From positions 62,001 to 126,000 of the forward strand of contig JACJYI010000002.1 in the NCBI GenBank assembly GCA_020636225.1: 64,000 nt of DNA, in the 5' to 3' direction. A program made the translations under genes and the position numbers. Every line of letters begins with the position of its first letter. Within the stretch, counting starts at the first letter, position 1. Below, one piece after another: positions 46,212 to 53,269 of this stretch. Below the pieces are notes generated by a model. That model ran no database searches. It was not told the origin of the DNA and worked only from the letters and a program-made list of their open reading frames with translations. Source of the DNA: Lewinellaceae bacterium (GTDB lineage: Bacteria; Bacteroidota; Bacteroidia; Chitinophagales; Saprospiraceae).

Positions 46212-46789
46212 TGGAGGCAACAATGCAGAAGGCACCGATACAGTACACGGGCAAGTGGCACCCGAAGAAATTCGCCTTGATGCTAGCCATGGGTGGCATC
46301 ATCATGATGTTTTCGGCGTTGACCTCAGCCTACATCGTTCGCAAGGGGGCTGGCAACTGGCTGGAGTTCAAGCTTCCGGCAATTTTCCTCTATAATACCC
46401 TGGTGCTGATCATGAGTAGTGTCACTGCTCATCTTGCCTATGGAGCATTCAAGAAAGAGGATTTGCTTCGATATCGTTGGATGACCGCGTTGACGTTCGT
46501 CCTGGGTCTGCTCTTCCTGGCACTTCAGGTTGTTGGTTGGCAGCAACTTAAGGCGATCGGAGTGCCTTTGGATGGAAATCCATCCGGATCATTTATCTAT
46601 GTGATCAGCGGCACCCATGCGGCGCATATCCTGGGAGGGCTCGGAGCTCTGTTCCTCGGTTTGCGTGCAGCTTTCGGCCCTGCTAATTTCAGCGCCAGCA
46701 GAAAGTTGAGCATCCAGTTGGTGAATGTTTACTGGCACTTCGTTGATGTGCTCTGGATATATCTGATCATCTTTTTTATCCTACAATAA
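46208..46789 (+). CDS. Cytochrome c oxidase subunit III, first copy (heme-copper oxidase subunit III family)
   Basis: 193 residues from the ATG at 46208, which overlaps the ctaB stop as ATGA; an upstream ATG at 46196 gives four more residues. Five membrane helices are visible. Subunit III-family features include the HxxH-like ISGTHAAHILGGLGALF and the end motif NVYWHFVDVLWIYL. It is a short subunit III and is followed directly by a second, longer one. Subunit III stabilises the oxidase core and holds no metal. Confidence 0.93.
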   Translation: MMEATMQKAPIQYTGKWHPKKFALMLAMGGIIMMFSALTSAYIVRKGAGNWLEFKLPAIFLYNTLVLIMSSVTAHLAYGAFKKEDLLRYRWMTALTFVLGLLFLALQVVGWQQLKAIGVPLDGNPSGSFIYVISGTHAAHILGGLGALFLGLRAAFGPANFSASRKLSIQLVNVYWHFVDVLWIYLIIFFILQ

Positions 46790-46805
46790 CACCTAGATCA
46801 AAGGA

Positions 46806-47669
46806 ATGGCTATGGATAGTGTTGCAGTTCAATCGAACGTCGCTGAGAACGACCAGAATCTGTGGGAAGGGGCGAAGGAGCCCTTCAAGGCGAGTTATGG
46901 AAAGCTGATGATGTGGTACTTTCTGGTATCAGATGCCTTCACGTTTGCAGGTTTTCTGATCGCCTACGGTGCCTTGAAATTCAGTATGCCGACCTGGCCG
47001 TTACCTGATTTTGTCTTTTCTTCTTTGCCGGGTGGTATCCATCATGCCCCGCTGATCTTTGTGACGATCATGACCTTCGTCCTGATCGCATCGTCGGTTA
47101 CGATGGTGCGGGCGGTGCAGGAAGGACATCGTGAAAACAAGAATGGGGTCGTATTCTGGATGGGGATGACCATACTGGGTGGATTGGCTTTTCTGGGCTG
47201 TCAGGCTTGGGAATGGACGACCCTGATCGCTGGGGAGAATATGACCGTTACGACCAACCCATTTGGCACGCATGTCGTTGACGGGGTCTATCTGGATGAT
47301 GAACACGGCCATCCTTATGAGGCTGGTGCAACACCAGAGACCTTTCATGCCGGGCAGACCTATTTGATCCACAAGGATCATGACACGGATGAATGGATTC
47401 AACGCCGCTACAAGGCTGAGAATGGCGCGGTTGCCCAGCAGGCATTTGGCCCCAAGGCGTTCGGCGCCCTGTTCTTCTTTATTACCGGATTTCATGGATT
47501 TCACGTGTTCTCCGGTGTACTCTTCTTGCTGATCATTATGATCAATGCCGCCAGCGGGTTATATGCCGCCCGGAAAAATGGTTATGAAATGGTCGAGAAG
47601 ATCGGTCTGTACTGGCATTTCGTCGACCTGGTCTGGGTATTTGTCTTCCTGGCCTATTACCTGCTTTAA
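46806..47669 (+). CDS. Cytochrome c oxidase subunit III, second copy with hydrophilic insert
   Basis: 287 residues. The subunit III pattern is clear (LYWHFVDLVWVFVFLAYYLL at the end, and ITGFHGFHVFSGVLF before it). Between the third and fourth helices lies a polar insert of about 80 residues, roughly 140-220, rich in His, Asp and Glu (DDEHGHPYEAG, HKDHDTDEWIQRRYK). Tandem subunit III genes are common in Bacteroidota oxidase clusters. The insert has no motif I recognise. Confidence 0.92.
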   Translation: MAMDSVAVQSNVAENDQNLWEGAKEPFKASYGKLMMWYFLVSDAFTFAGFLIAYGALKFSMPTWPLPDFVFSSLPGGIHHAPLIFVTIMTFVLIASSVTMVRAVQEGHRENKNGVVFWMGMTILGGLAFLGCQAWEWTTLIAGENMTVTTNPFGTHVVDGVYLDDEHGHPYEAGATPETFHAGQTYLIHKDHDTDEWIQRRYKAENGAVAQQAFGPKAFGALFFFITGFHGFHVFSGVLFLLIIMINAASGLYAARKNGYEMVEKIGLYWHFVDLVWVFVFLAYYLL

Positions 47670-47699
47670 TCCCTATTGCTCTCTTAACAATCCGTCTAT

Positions 47700-48125
47700 A
47701 TGGAACATACAGATATCAACCACGCCAAGCAAGTTGTCTTCAAGGGACTGATCCTTTTGGGCGTCATCACCATTGTTGAAGTGTTGATCGCTCTCTTTGG
47801 AAATGGTCACCTCATCGCCGGAATGACCTTACCTAAATGGATCATGTATCCGGTGATGATCGGATTGAGCCTGTATAAGGCGTACTTCATTGTGTATGAG
47901 TTCATGCACATGAAGTATGAGATCCAGGGATTGCGTATGAGTGTGTTGCTACCTATGTTGCTTTTGGTGTGGGCGGTGATTGCCTTCTTCAATGAAGGCA
48001 ATCACTGGAAGCACAATCGACAGGTGGTTCAGGACCGCAACCAGATCGGGATTGAGCAGATCAATGCGATGCCTGCGGCAGATCCGGCCCACGGTCAAGA
48101 AGATCATTCTGATCACGAACATTAG
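47700..48125 (+). CDS. Cytochrome c oxidase subunit IV-family small membrane protein
   Basis: 141 residues with three membrane helices (about 15-35, 47-68 and 78-97) and a charged, His-rich tail ending HGQEDHSDHEH. The prokaryotic subunit IV pattern (KAYFIVYEFMHMKYE in the middle) is visible. It is a non-catalytic small subunit of caa3-type oxidases. Its gene follows subunit III by 30 bp. Confidence 0.88.
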   Translation: MEHTDINHAKQVVFKGLILLGVITIVEVLIALFGNGHLIAGMTLPKWIMYPVMIGLSLYKAYFIVYEFMHMKYEIQGLRMSVLLPMLLLVWAVIAFFNEGNHWKHNRQVVQDRNQIGIEQINAMPAADPAHGQEDHSDHEH

Positions 48126-48177
48126 ATCCCCAAGGGGTGTTTGGATGGTGAAACTGTAATAGTGTTCAATCTCCACC

Positions 48178-48816
48178 ATGCAAGACCAAAATCAACAAGT
48201 TGAAAGGCCGTCCCGCACAAGGAGGGCCTTTCAGGTTTTCTTTCTGTTTGCACTTCTGGTCGTCGCACCTCTCGGGTCCTGGATGTATCTCCGTTCCGGT
48301 TTGGATTACCGAAAGGAGCATCTGGCAAGCCTGGAGGAAGGAGTGCCGGTTCCCGATCTTTCATGGGAAACCTGGAAAGGCGATGCACTTGATTCAGGGG
48401 ATTGGTTGGAGCAGATCAATCTGATTCTTTTTGCAGAGGATAGCGTGGATTTGCATCACCAGGCTGAGGCCATGTCCCTGGTGCACTCGCAATTTGATGA
48501 TCGCGAGGATGTGATTTTCTATCAGGTGATCCAGGATAGTTTGCTTGGGGATACGTCAATGGTTGGCGATACGTCCCAATGGAGAATGATCAGCCCTATT
48601 AATGAGTCGGCTCGATCGTTCAGAGAGTTTTGTATCCAGACCTTTCCTTCCGATCCGAAGCACTCTGTATATCTCGTCGATCGGAGAGGTGTCCTTCGTC
48701 AGTCATTTTCTATTGAGGACCATTCGTCTTTGACCCGTCTCGTGGAAGTCGTGGCTATACTGTTACCCCCCAAGAAGTTGTCTCATCCTGAATTGAATCG
48801 AACCAAGGAGAAATGA
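48178..48816 (+). CDS. SCO/thioredoxin-like protein without copper-binding cysteines
   Basis: 212 residues: one N-terminal membrane helix (about 20-38), then a predicted thioredoxin-like fold (VPVPDLSWETWKG, a strand INLILFAEDSVD, KHSVYLVDRRGVLRQSF). In this position other Bacteroidota clusters often have SCO1/SenC, the copper chaperone for CuA. The fold fits SCO, but the CxxxC motif is absent: the only Cys lies near residue 155 (FREFCIQTF). The strand where CxxxC would fall reads FAEDSVDLHHQ. It therefore looks like a degenerate SCO-like protein. Its stop overlaps the next start by 4 bp. Confidence 0.6.
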   Translation: MQDQNQQVERPSRTRRAFQVFFLFALLVVAPLGSWMYLRSGLDYRKEHLASLEEGVPVPDLSWETWKGDALDSGDWLEQINLILFAEDSVDLHHQAEAMSLVHSQFDDREDVIFYQVIQDSLLGDTSMVGDTSQWRMISPINESARSFREFCIQTFPSDPKHSVYLVDRRGVLRQSFSIEDHSSLTRLVEVVAILLPPKKLSHPELNRTKEK

Positions 48817-49343
48817 ACCACAACGAACAGCAGATCAAGAAATATGACCGTCTCGCCTGGGTGATCAGTGTGATCGTCCTGCTAGCGGTGATCATGATGC
48901 GTCGGATCAAACTGGATACCGGAATCGATTTTTCCTTTCTCCCTCCATTCCATGCCAGCGTCAATGCACTGACATTTGCAGTCCTATTGCTCGGATATCG
49001 GGCGATACGAGCCAAAAAGGTGGAGGTTCATCGTCAATGGATGACCACTGCAATGATCCTGTCGGTGGTTTTCCTGCTGTCATATGTGGTCTACCATATC
49101 ACGACCCCCGAAACCCGATTTGGAGGAGAAGGGGCCATCCGGTGGATCTATTTTATTCTGTTGATCACCCATGTTGTTTTGGCCGCTGTCATCCTGCCGT
49201 TTATCTTGTTTACCTTTATTCGAGGTTATACCGGTGTCATTGAGCGCCATCGGCGGTTGGCCAGATGGGTTTTCCCAATCTGGTTGTACGTGGCGGCTAC
49301 TGGCCCGATTTGTTATCTCATGCTCAAGCCATACTATGCGTAA
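48813..49343 (+). CDS. DUF420 membrane protein (CtaM-like)
   Basis: 176 residues with four to five membrane helices. The DUF420 pattern is visible: LPPFHASVNALTFAVLLLG, then VHRQWMTTAMILSVVFLLSY, and later FIRGYTGVIERHRRLARWVFPIWLYV. The family includes CtaM of Staphylococcus, needed for aa3 oxidase function. The start overlaps the previous stop as ATGA (48813-48816), so the two are coupled. A role in oxidase assembly is inferred from family and position. Confidence 0.85.
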   Translation: MNHNEQQIKKYDRLAWVISVIVLLAVIMMRRIKLDTGIDFSFLPPFHASVNALTFAVLLLGYRAIRAKKVEVHRQWMTTAMILSVVFLLSYVVYHITTPETRFGGEGAIRWIYFILLITHVVLAAVILPFILFTFIRGYTGVIERHRRLARWVFPIWLYVAATGPICYLMLKPYYA

Positions 49344-49596
49344 TTCATCCTTCCTGATCATCTCCCTCCTGACACTGGTCTTCCTGGTATTGACCTCAGT
49401 TGATCTTATGGCTCAATGTCCGATGTGTCGGATGTCCGCCGAGTCGAATATGGCCAACGGAGGAACAGCAGGAAACGGATTGAACGGTGGTATCCTGTAT
49501 ATGCTGGCCACGCCCTACCTGCTGGTTGGGGTATTTGCGTTTCTCTGGTGGAAAAATCGCAAAAAGGTCGATGATGCCATGGATGAACCCTCTTGA
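49336..49596 (+). CDS. Small membrane protein with CPMCRM motif, last gene of the respiratory cluster
   Basis: 86 residues from the ATG at 49336, which overlaps the DUF420 stop by 8 bp. Signal peptide or first helix at about 1-25, then QCPMCRMSAESN, then a second helix (about 50-72) and a basic-acidic tail. The C-x-x-C pair directly after the first helix would face the periplasm and could bind a metal or be redox active. A family name is not known to me. It is followed by a strong terminator that closes the cluster. Confidence 0.75.
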   Translation: MRNSSFLIISLLTLVFLVLTSVDLMAQCPMCRMSAESNMANGGTAGNGLNGGILYMLATPYLLVGVFAFLWWKNRKKVDDAMDEPS

Positions 49597-49621
49597 ATTG
49601 TAGTCGAATGGACAAAGAAAA

Positions 49622-49656
49622 CCGGGCACTCCTGCATCAGGAGTGCCCGGTTTTTA
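49622..49656. terminator. Bidirectional terminator at the end of the respiratory cluster
   Basis: CCGGGCACTCCTG (49622-49634) and CAGGAGTGCCCGG form a perfect 13-bp stem with loop CAT, followed by TTTTTATTT. Upstream A residues let it act for the convergent beta-barrel gene too. Confidence 0.92.
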
Positions 49657-49677
49657 TTTGGGATTATCCGAGATCGG

Positions 49678-50361
49678 TCAGAAGGGGATCTGAACTCCGG
49701 CTGTGAGGTTGAATCCGCTGTTGCGCAATCGGATATCCACGATGGGATCGTTCAGCATATCCGTGAAGCCGTGTTGGAAACTGCCCTGCAGGAAGATGTT
49801 GCTTCTGCCTGCTTCAAAGTTCAGGCCGGCACCGACCAGGCCACCAACTTCCAGCTGATTGTAAAGGTTGTTGGTCATATCGATGTCGAAGGAAGCGATA
49901 TTGAAATCCAGGATCAGATTGGCACGAAGGTCGATCTGGCCATCAATGGCATAGCTGATGTGCGGTCCTCCGAAAATATAGGGTTTGACTGGCCCGTCCG
50001 CGAAAGTGTACTTCAATTGAAGGGGGACCTCGATATACTGGACGCGCGTGATCGCTTCGGCACCAATCGGTACCGGGATATTGAACAGATCGAATTCAAA
50101 TCCTTCCTTCACCCGGAAGCCTTTTTCCACATAGTTCAATTCAGGTCGGAAGTTGAGTCTCTCTGTGATGGGGACTTCAAGGTGGAGTCCGGCGTTCGCA
50201 CCAGTCCAGTAAGAGTTTTCCGGTATCCAGCTTTCTGAGATCCCCTTGATCTGGACCTTGTTGGAATGGATTCCGCCGTGGGCACCCAGGATGACCTGGG
50301 CCTGGGCCAGGAATGGAGACGTCAGGATGGCAACGAGGATGAGCAGATGGTAGCGTTTCAT
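49678..50361 (-). CDS. Outer-membrane beta-barrel protein (PorT-like)
   Basis: 227 residues with a signal peptide (about 1-21, ending LAQA). The mature part is alternating beta strands: GAHGGIHSNKVQI at the start, LNFRPELNYVEKGFRV, YIEVPLQLKYTF, PYIFGGPHISYAI, GAGLNFEAG, and a barrel-type end GFNLTAGVQIPF. It fits the outer-membrane beta-barrel (PorT-like) family common in Bacteroidota. No partner gene is adjacent, so its cargo or function is unknown. Confidence 0.87.
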   Translation of the reverse strand: MKRYHLLILVAILTSPFLAQAQVILGAHGGIHSNKVQIKGISESWIPENSYWTGANAGLHLEVPITERLNFRPELNYVEKGFRVKEGFEFDLFNIPVPIGAEAITRVQYIEVPLQLKYTFADGPVKPYIFGGPHISYAIDGQIDLRANLILDFNIASFDIDMTNNLYNQLEVGGLVGAGLNFEAGRSNIFLQGSFQHGFTDMLNDPIVDIRLRNSGFNLTAGVQIPF

Positions 50362-50543
50362 GGCTTGTCGATTAAAAGGTTCAAGAGGGAAACCACTCCC
50401 ATGATCCTGATAACCTTACGAAAGTGTGAAGACCTATTAAAGGAATGATAAAGAAACAGTCCTGCCTCCGGTGCGGTGGGGGAAGAGGGGTGTGGAAGGC
50501 ATGGTCACCAGAAGGATGACCGGGCAATGGAAGTCACTCCAGG

Positions 50544-50939
50544 TCAGGGAGCCTTTTTCACTGACCAGGCCAGGGATACCCAGCCCAGAATGAGGAGGAC
50601 TCCTCCGATCGGGGTGACGGGGCCGAGAAAGGCAACCGGAAGATGGTGCACAGCACATGTGCTGAGGAGGTAAAGCGACCCGGAGAAGCACAGGATCCCA
50701 AAGCTGAAGAAACGGAAGGCTATTCCCTGCCAGCGCGGATGGCCTGGCAGCAACAGTGGGACGAACGCTGCCAGGGTATGGATGAAGTGGTATTGGGAAG
50801 CGGTCTTCCACACATCCAGCGAATCTTCCGGTAGAACCGCTCGTAGGCCGTGACCGCCGAACGCACCAAGGATGACAGCCAAAGCACCCAGCAGGGCGAG
50901 GAACATCAATCGATTTTTCAAGATGGCGTTATTGGTCAT
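50544..50939 (-). CDS. DUF423 small membrane protein
   Basis: 131 residues with four predicted membrane helices. The DUF423 pattern is clear: ALLGALAVILGAFGGHGLRAVL at the start, SQYHFIHTLA, and FSFGILCFSGSLYLLS. Function is unknown for the family. It begins 2 bp after the ung stop on the same strand and is probably co-transcribed with it. Confidence 0.88.
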   Translation of the reverse strand: MTNNAILKNRLMFLALLGALAVILGAFGGHGLRAVLPEDSLDVWKTASQYHFIHTLAAFVPLLLPGHPRWQGIAFRFFSFGILCFSGSLYLLSTCAVHHLPVAFLGPVTPIGGVLLILGWVSLAWSVKKAP

Positions 50940-50941
50940 GA

Positions 50942-51625
50942 TCAGACAGGGATTTGCCAGTCAATGGGTTGGAGCCCGATGGATTGGAGGTGTTCGTTAG
51001 CCAGGCTGAAGTGGCTGCATCCCTGGAATTTGTTTCCGGCCAGGGGGGAGGGATGTACCGCTTCCAGGACGGTATGTTTCCGGGTGTCGATCAGCGCTTT
51101 TTTGGACCGGGCGAAGTTGCCCCACAGGAGAAAGATCAGGTTCTCCTTCCGGTCAGAAAGTGTCCGGATCACGGCATCGGTGAACCGTTGCCAGCCGATC
51201 CGACTGTGGGACCCGGCCTGGCCATGTTCTACGGTCAGCATAGCGTTCAGGAGGAATACCCCTTGACCGGCCCAATGGGACAGATCGCCATGCCCGGGAT
51301 GGCGAAAGGAGAGATCGCGCTGAAGTTCCTTGTAGATATTGACCAGGGATGCAGGGATCCGGACGCCTTTCGGGACGGAGAAGCTGAGACCCATGGCCTG
51401 GCCAGGTTGATGATAGGGATCCTGTCCGAGGATGACCACCTTGACCTGGTCAAATGGGGTCGAATCAAAGGCATTGAAGATCAGGGGACCGGGAGGGTAG
51501 ATTGTTTTGCCGTCCTGCCTGGCCTTGATCAGGAACTCCCTGATCTGGCGAAAGTAGGGAAGTTCGAATTCGGCTGCCAGGGCCTTCTTCCAACCTGCTT
51601 CGATGCGTACATCAATTTCCGGCAT
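50942..51625 (-). CDS. ung: Uracil-DNA glycosylase (family 1)
   Basis: 227 residues, the usual length. The catalytic water-activating Asp69 is in VILGQDPYHQPGQ. The Phe/Ser region is LSFSVPKGVRIPASL, the uracil-binding Asn is in LLNAMLTV, and the catalytic His is in HPSPLAG near residue 193. It removes uracil from DNA to start base-excision repair. It is the first gene of a pair with the DUF423 gene. Confidence 0.97.
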   Translation of the reverse strand: MPEIDVRIEAGWKKALAAEFELPYFRQIREFLIKARQDGKTIYPPGPLIFNAFDSTPFDQVKVVILGQDPYHQPGQAMGLSFSVPKGVRIPASLVNIYKELQRDLSFRHPGHGDLSHWAGQGVFLLNAMLTVEHGQAGSHSRIGWQRFTDAVIRTLSDRKENLIFLLWGNFARSKKALIDTRKHTVLEAVHPSPLAGNKFQGCSHFSLANEHLQSIGLQPIDWQIPV

Positions 51626-51664
51626 GGATCAAGTTCATATTGATGGAGCCGAAAATTAGAAGAA

Positions 51665-51697
51665 TTTGACGGGTTACGTGGGGATTGGCTAATTTTG
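51665..51697 (+). promoter_or_regulatory. Bacteroidota-type promoter before tRNA-Arg
   Basis: TTTG (51665-51668), a 21-bp spacer, then TAATTTTG (51690-51697). It matches TTTG-N19-21-TAnnTTTG. The tRNA starts 81 bp after it, so the leader would be removed by processing. Confidence 0.6.
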
Positions 51698-51778
51698 GCC
51701 CTTCAGAAACAAGATTTTTCTGAATCCCTGGACCTTCCAGGAATATTGGGAAGGGATGCATTCAGCATACGTCCTTTT

Positions 51779-51851
51779 GGTCCCATAGCTCAATGGATAG
51801 AGCAACTGCCTTCTAAGCAGTAGGTTACAGGTTCGAGTCCTGTTGGGATCA
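51779..51851 (+). tRNA. tRNA-Arg (UCU anticodon), island boundary
   Basis: A complete cloverleaf. Acceptor GGTCCCA pairs with TGGGATC (one G-U pair). The D-arm is AGCTCAATGGATAGAGC and the anticodon arm ACTGC-CTTCTAA-GCAGT gives TCT. The T arm is ACAGG-TTCGAGT-CCTGT. Discriminator A, CCA not encoded. The chromosomal genes stop here and mobile-type DNA begins immediately after, so its 3' end is the likely attachment site of the island. Confidence 0.97.
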
Positions 51852-52491
51852 CCCTTTTTCTTCTAAATTTGTTGTTATTCAGCAATTTATACATTGCATA
51901 TAAGTGTTCGTTGACGATATCGTTGACGATTATTCCGACTACAATCAAGAATGCACTGGAGAAGGCCTGAATCTCTTCAGGACAAAGGCAACGATATGGA
52001 CATACTAAAGGTATCCTATGCAAGTTGTCTGTACTTGAGATAACATCCCTGAGGGATCTCATGTCCTAGTATATCCTCGTAGTTGTCACAAAAGATCTTT
52101 TTGCGAGTCTTGGAGGGGACATGGGAATGTCGGATCTTTGGTTTGCCAATGCTCGAATTGTTGTCTGTCCGTGAACCATTGAAAGAAAGCGGAAGACAAG
52201 AACTCCTGCCCCTGAAGGGAAACGTCCTGAATCGGGAAGCACGGTGAAAGAAGGAAACTCAGGAGTTTAACCCTGAGGGAACTTTACAGACCATCCAGGA
52301 GTTAGCTGGAGGATTGCAAGAAAGTTTGCACATATCATAGTCGTATTGCGTTATTGTTCGGTTTGTTCGTATTGCACGTATTGTTCGTATTGCTCGTATT
52401 GTTCTAGTTGCACGTCTTTGGCGGCACTTTTAGAATAACATCGGGTTTTCGTCGCCGGACCCATAACATAATATGCATATGAGAATATTTT
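51852..52491. other. 640-bp stretch without a gene at the island's left end
   Basis: No convincing gene is seen. Visible are a short T run after the tRNA, a duplicated 11-mer CGTTGACGATA/CGTTGACGATT near 51910, a palindrome ATCCCTGAGGGAT (52045-52057), and the 9-bp repeat array at 52342-52413. An ATATGCATAT palindrome lies near 52470. Composition is clearly richer in A+T than the genes to the left. No integrase is found here, although islands of this kind often have one next to the tRNA. Confidence 0.6.
52342..52413. repeat. Array of 9-bp repeats upstream of the helix-turn-helix gene
   Basis: Around eight imperfect units with the consensus GTATTGTTC: TTG recurs every 9 bp (first step 8) from 52346 to 52410. 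The best-preserved run is GTATTGCAC, GTATTGTTC, GTATTGCTC, GTATTGTTC at 52369-52404. It lies 78 bp before the helix-turn-helix gene. It could be a protein-binding array or a slippage product. Confidence 0.75.
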
Positions 52492-52938
52492 ATGTTTTCA
52501 ATTTCATGGTTGGACAAGGGCTCACTTAGCTCTTCAAAAGAGTCCAACAAAATGATGGTGCCTGAAGTGGGTGCCGATTTTAATGATTTAGACAATTTAG
52601 TTCCCGATTCTACTGCTCCGGGCAATCCTGCCGGAGATTCCTTCCCTGATGGCTCGCGTTGGATGACGCGGAAGCAGGTAGCTCGCTACCTTAATGTGCA
52701 TCCCAACACCGTGGACAATTGGTCCAAACGGGGAATGAAGTGGTTAAACCCACTGAAGGTCGGTCGTACAGTTCGGTTTGACCGAAGTGAGATCGATGCC
52801 AATCTCTCGCGCCTGCGGAAGTATCAGCAGGTGCCATTCGTTCGATCGCATCAGGTTACGAAGGAAAGCAGCAACATCTTATCACGGAACAACGATAGCC
52901 TCGTTGACCCGAACCTGAAAAAGGGAACACGGTCATGA
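52492..52938 (+). CDS. Helix-turn-helix (excisionase/MerR-like) DNA-binding protein
   Basis: 148 residues from the ATG at 52492; a start at 52552 would drop 20 residues. Residues 60-105 are a winged-helix DNA-binding domain of the excisionase/MerR type: WMTRKQVARYLNVHPNTVDNW, then KVGRTVRFDRSEIDANL. The domain is flanked by polar, low-complexity tails. Such proteins often act in excision or in control of mobile elements. Its stop overlaps the next ATG (52935-52938), so it is coupled to the VirE_N/DUF3987 gene, a common arrangement in Bacteroidota mobile DNA. Confidence 0.75.
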   Translation: MFSISWLDKGSLSSSKESNKMMVPEVGADFNDLDNLVPDSTAPGNPAGDSFPDGSRWMTRKQVARYLNVHPNTVDNWSKRGMKWLNPLKVGRTVRFDRSEIDANLSRLRKYQQVPFVRSHQVTKESSNILSRNNDSLVDPNLKKGTRS

Positions 52939-53139
52939 TGGTATCCAAGTTCAAGTCCGTGGGTGCACCTCCAGTTGAGGTGCCCCTGGAAAATGTGGTT
53001 GAAGCCATTCGCACCGGTGAAGTGAAAGACCTTGTTGATCAAATTCGGAGAGCAAAGGAGGAGGGGAATAGTTCCCTCCGCGACTCCCTGAAGAAACAGT
53101 TGTCAGGAGTGACGTTTTCAGGCGTTTTCTCTGGTCGAC
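52935..53139 (+). pseudogene. 5' part of the IS-interrupted VirE_N/DUF3987 gene
   Basis: Codons 1-68 and the first base of codon 69 of a VirE_N (BT4734-like) domain protein. It reads MMVSKFKSVGAPPVEVPLENV..., then VEAIRTGEVKDLVDQIRR, KKQLSGVTFSGVFSGR, which matches the family's start (…F.GTF..R, with the acceptor in the second half). The insertion is at 53139/53140, and the current frame runs into the element and stops at 53160-53162. Removing 53140-54450 (element plus one GAC copy) joins codons so that the reading continues …FSGR-RVLKNLHSYTHLICLDF. That restores the family pattern, so the two parts were one 760-residue gene. Confidence 0.85.
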
Positions 53140-53153
53140 TGAAGTACTCCCCA
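53140..53153 (+). repeat. Right terminal inverted repeat of the IS (downstream of orfB)
   Basis: TGAAGTACTCCCCA. The inward sequence also matches the other end in part (GGAG, then CCAGTTA). It is preceded by the GAC target duplication. Confidence 0.85.
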
Positions 53154-53269
53154 TTGGAGTAGCCAGTTAGAAGATATTCTTAGGTGATAAAATTAATGTC
53201 ATAATCATCATCATTTTTCTTTTTTGCTTCTTTTTTCTTTTGTGAGTAACTCGATTTTTTGTGGATAAA

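Noticed and set aside
52045..52057. Palindrome ATCCCTGAGGGAT as a terminator or attachment core
   Set aside because: Short, no T run, and no second copy seen in the window; mentioned only as a landmark in the gene-free stretch.
51790..52062. Open frame of 90 codons on the - strand across tRNA-Arg
   Set aside because: Its C-terminal part is the antisense translation of the tRNA (RRKRVIPTGLEPV type), a well-known false protein.
52342..52413. 9-bp repeats as a CRISPR array
   Set aside because: Units are 9 bp with no spacers and there are no cas genes; recorded as a short tandem array instead.
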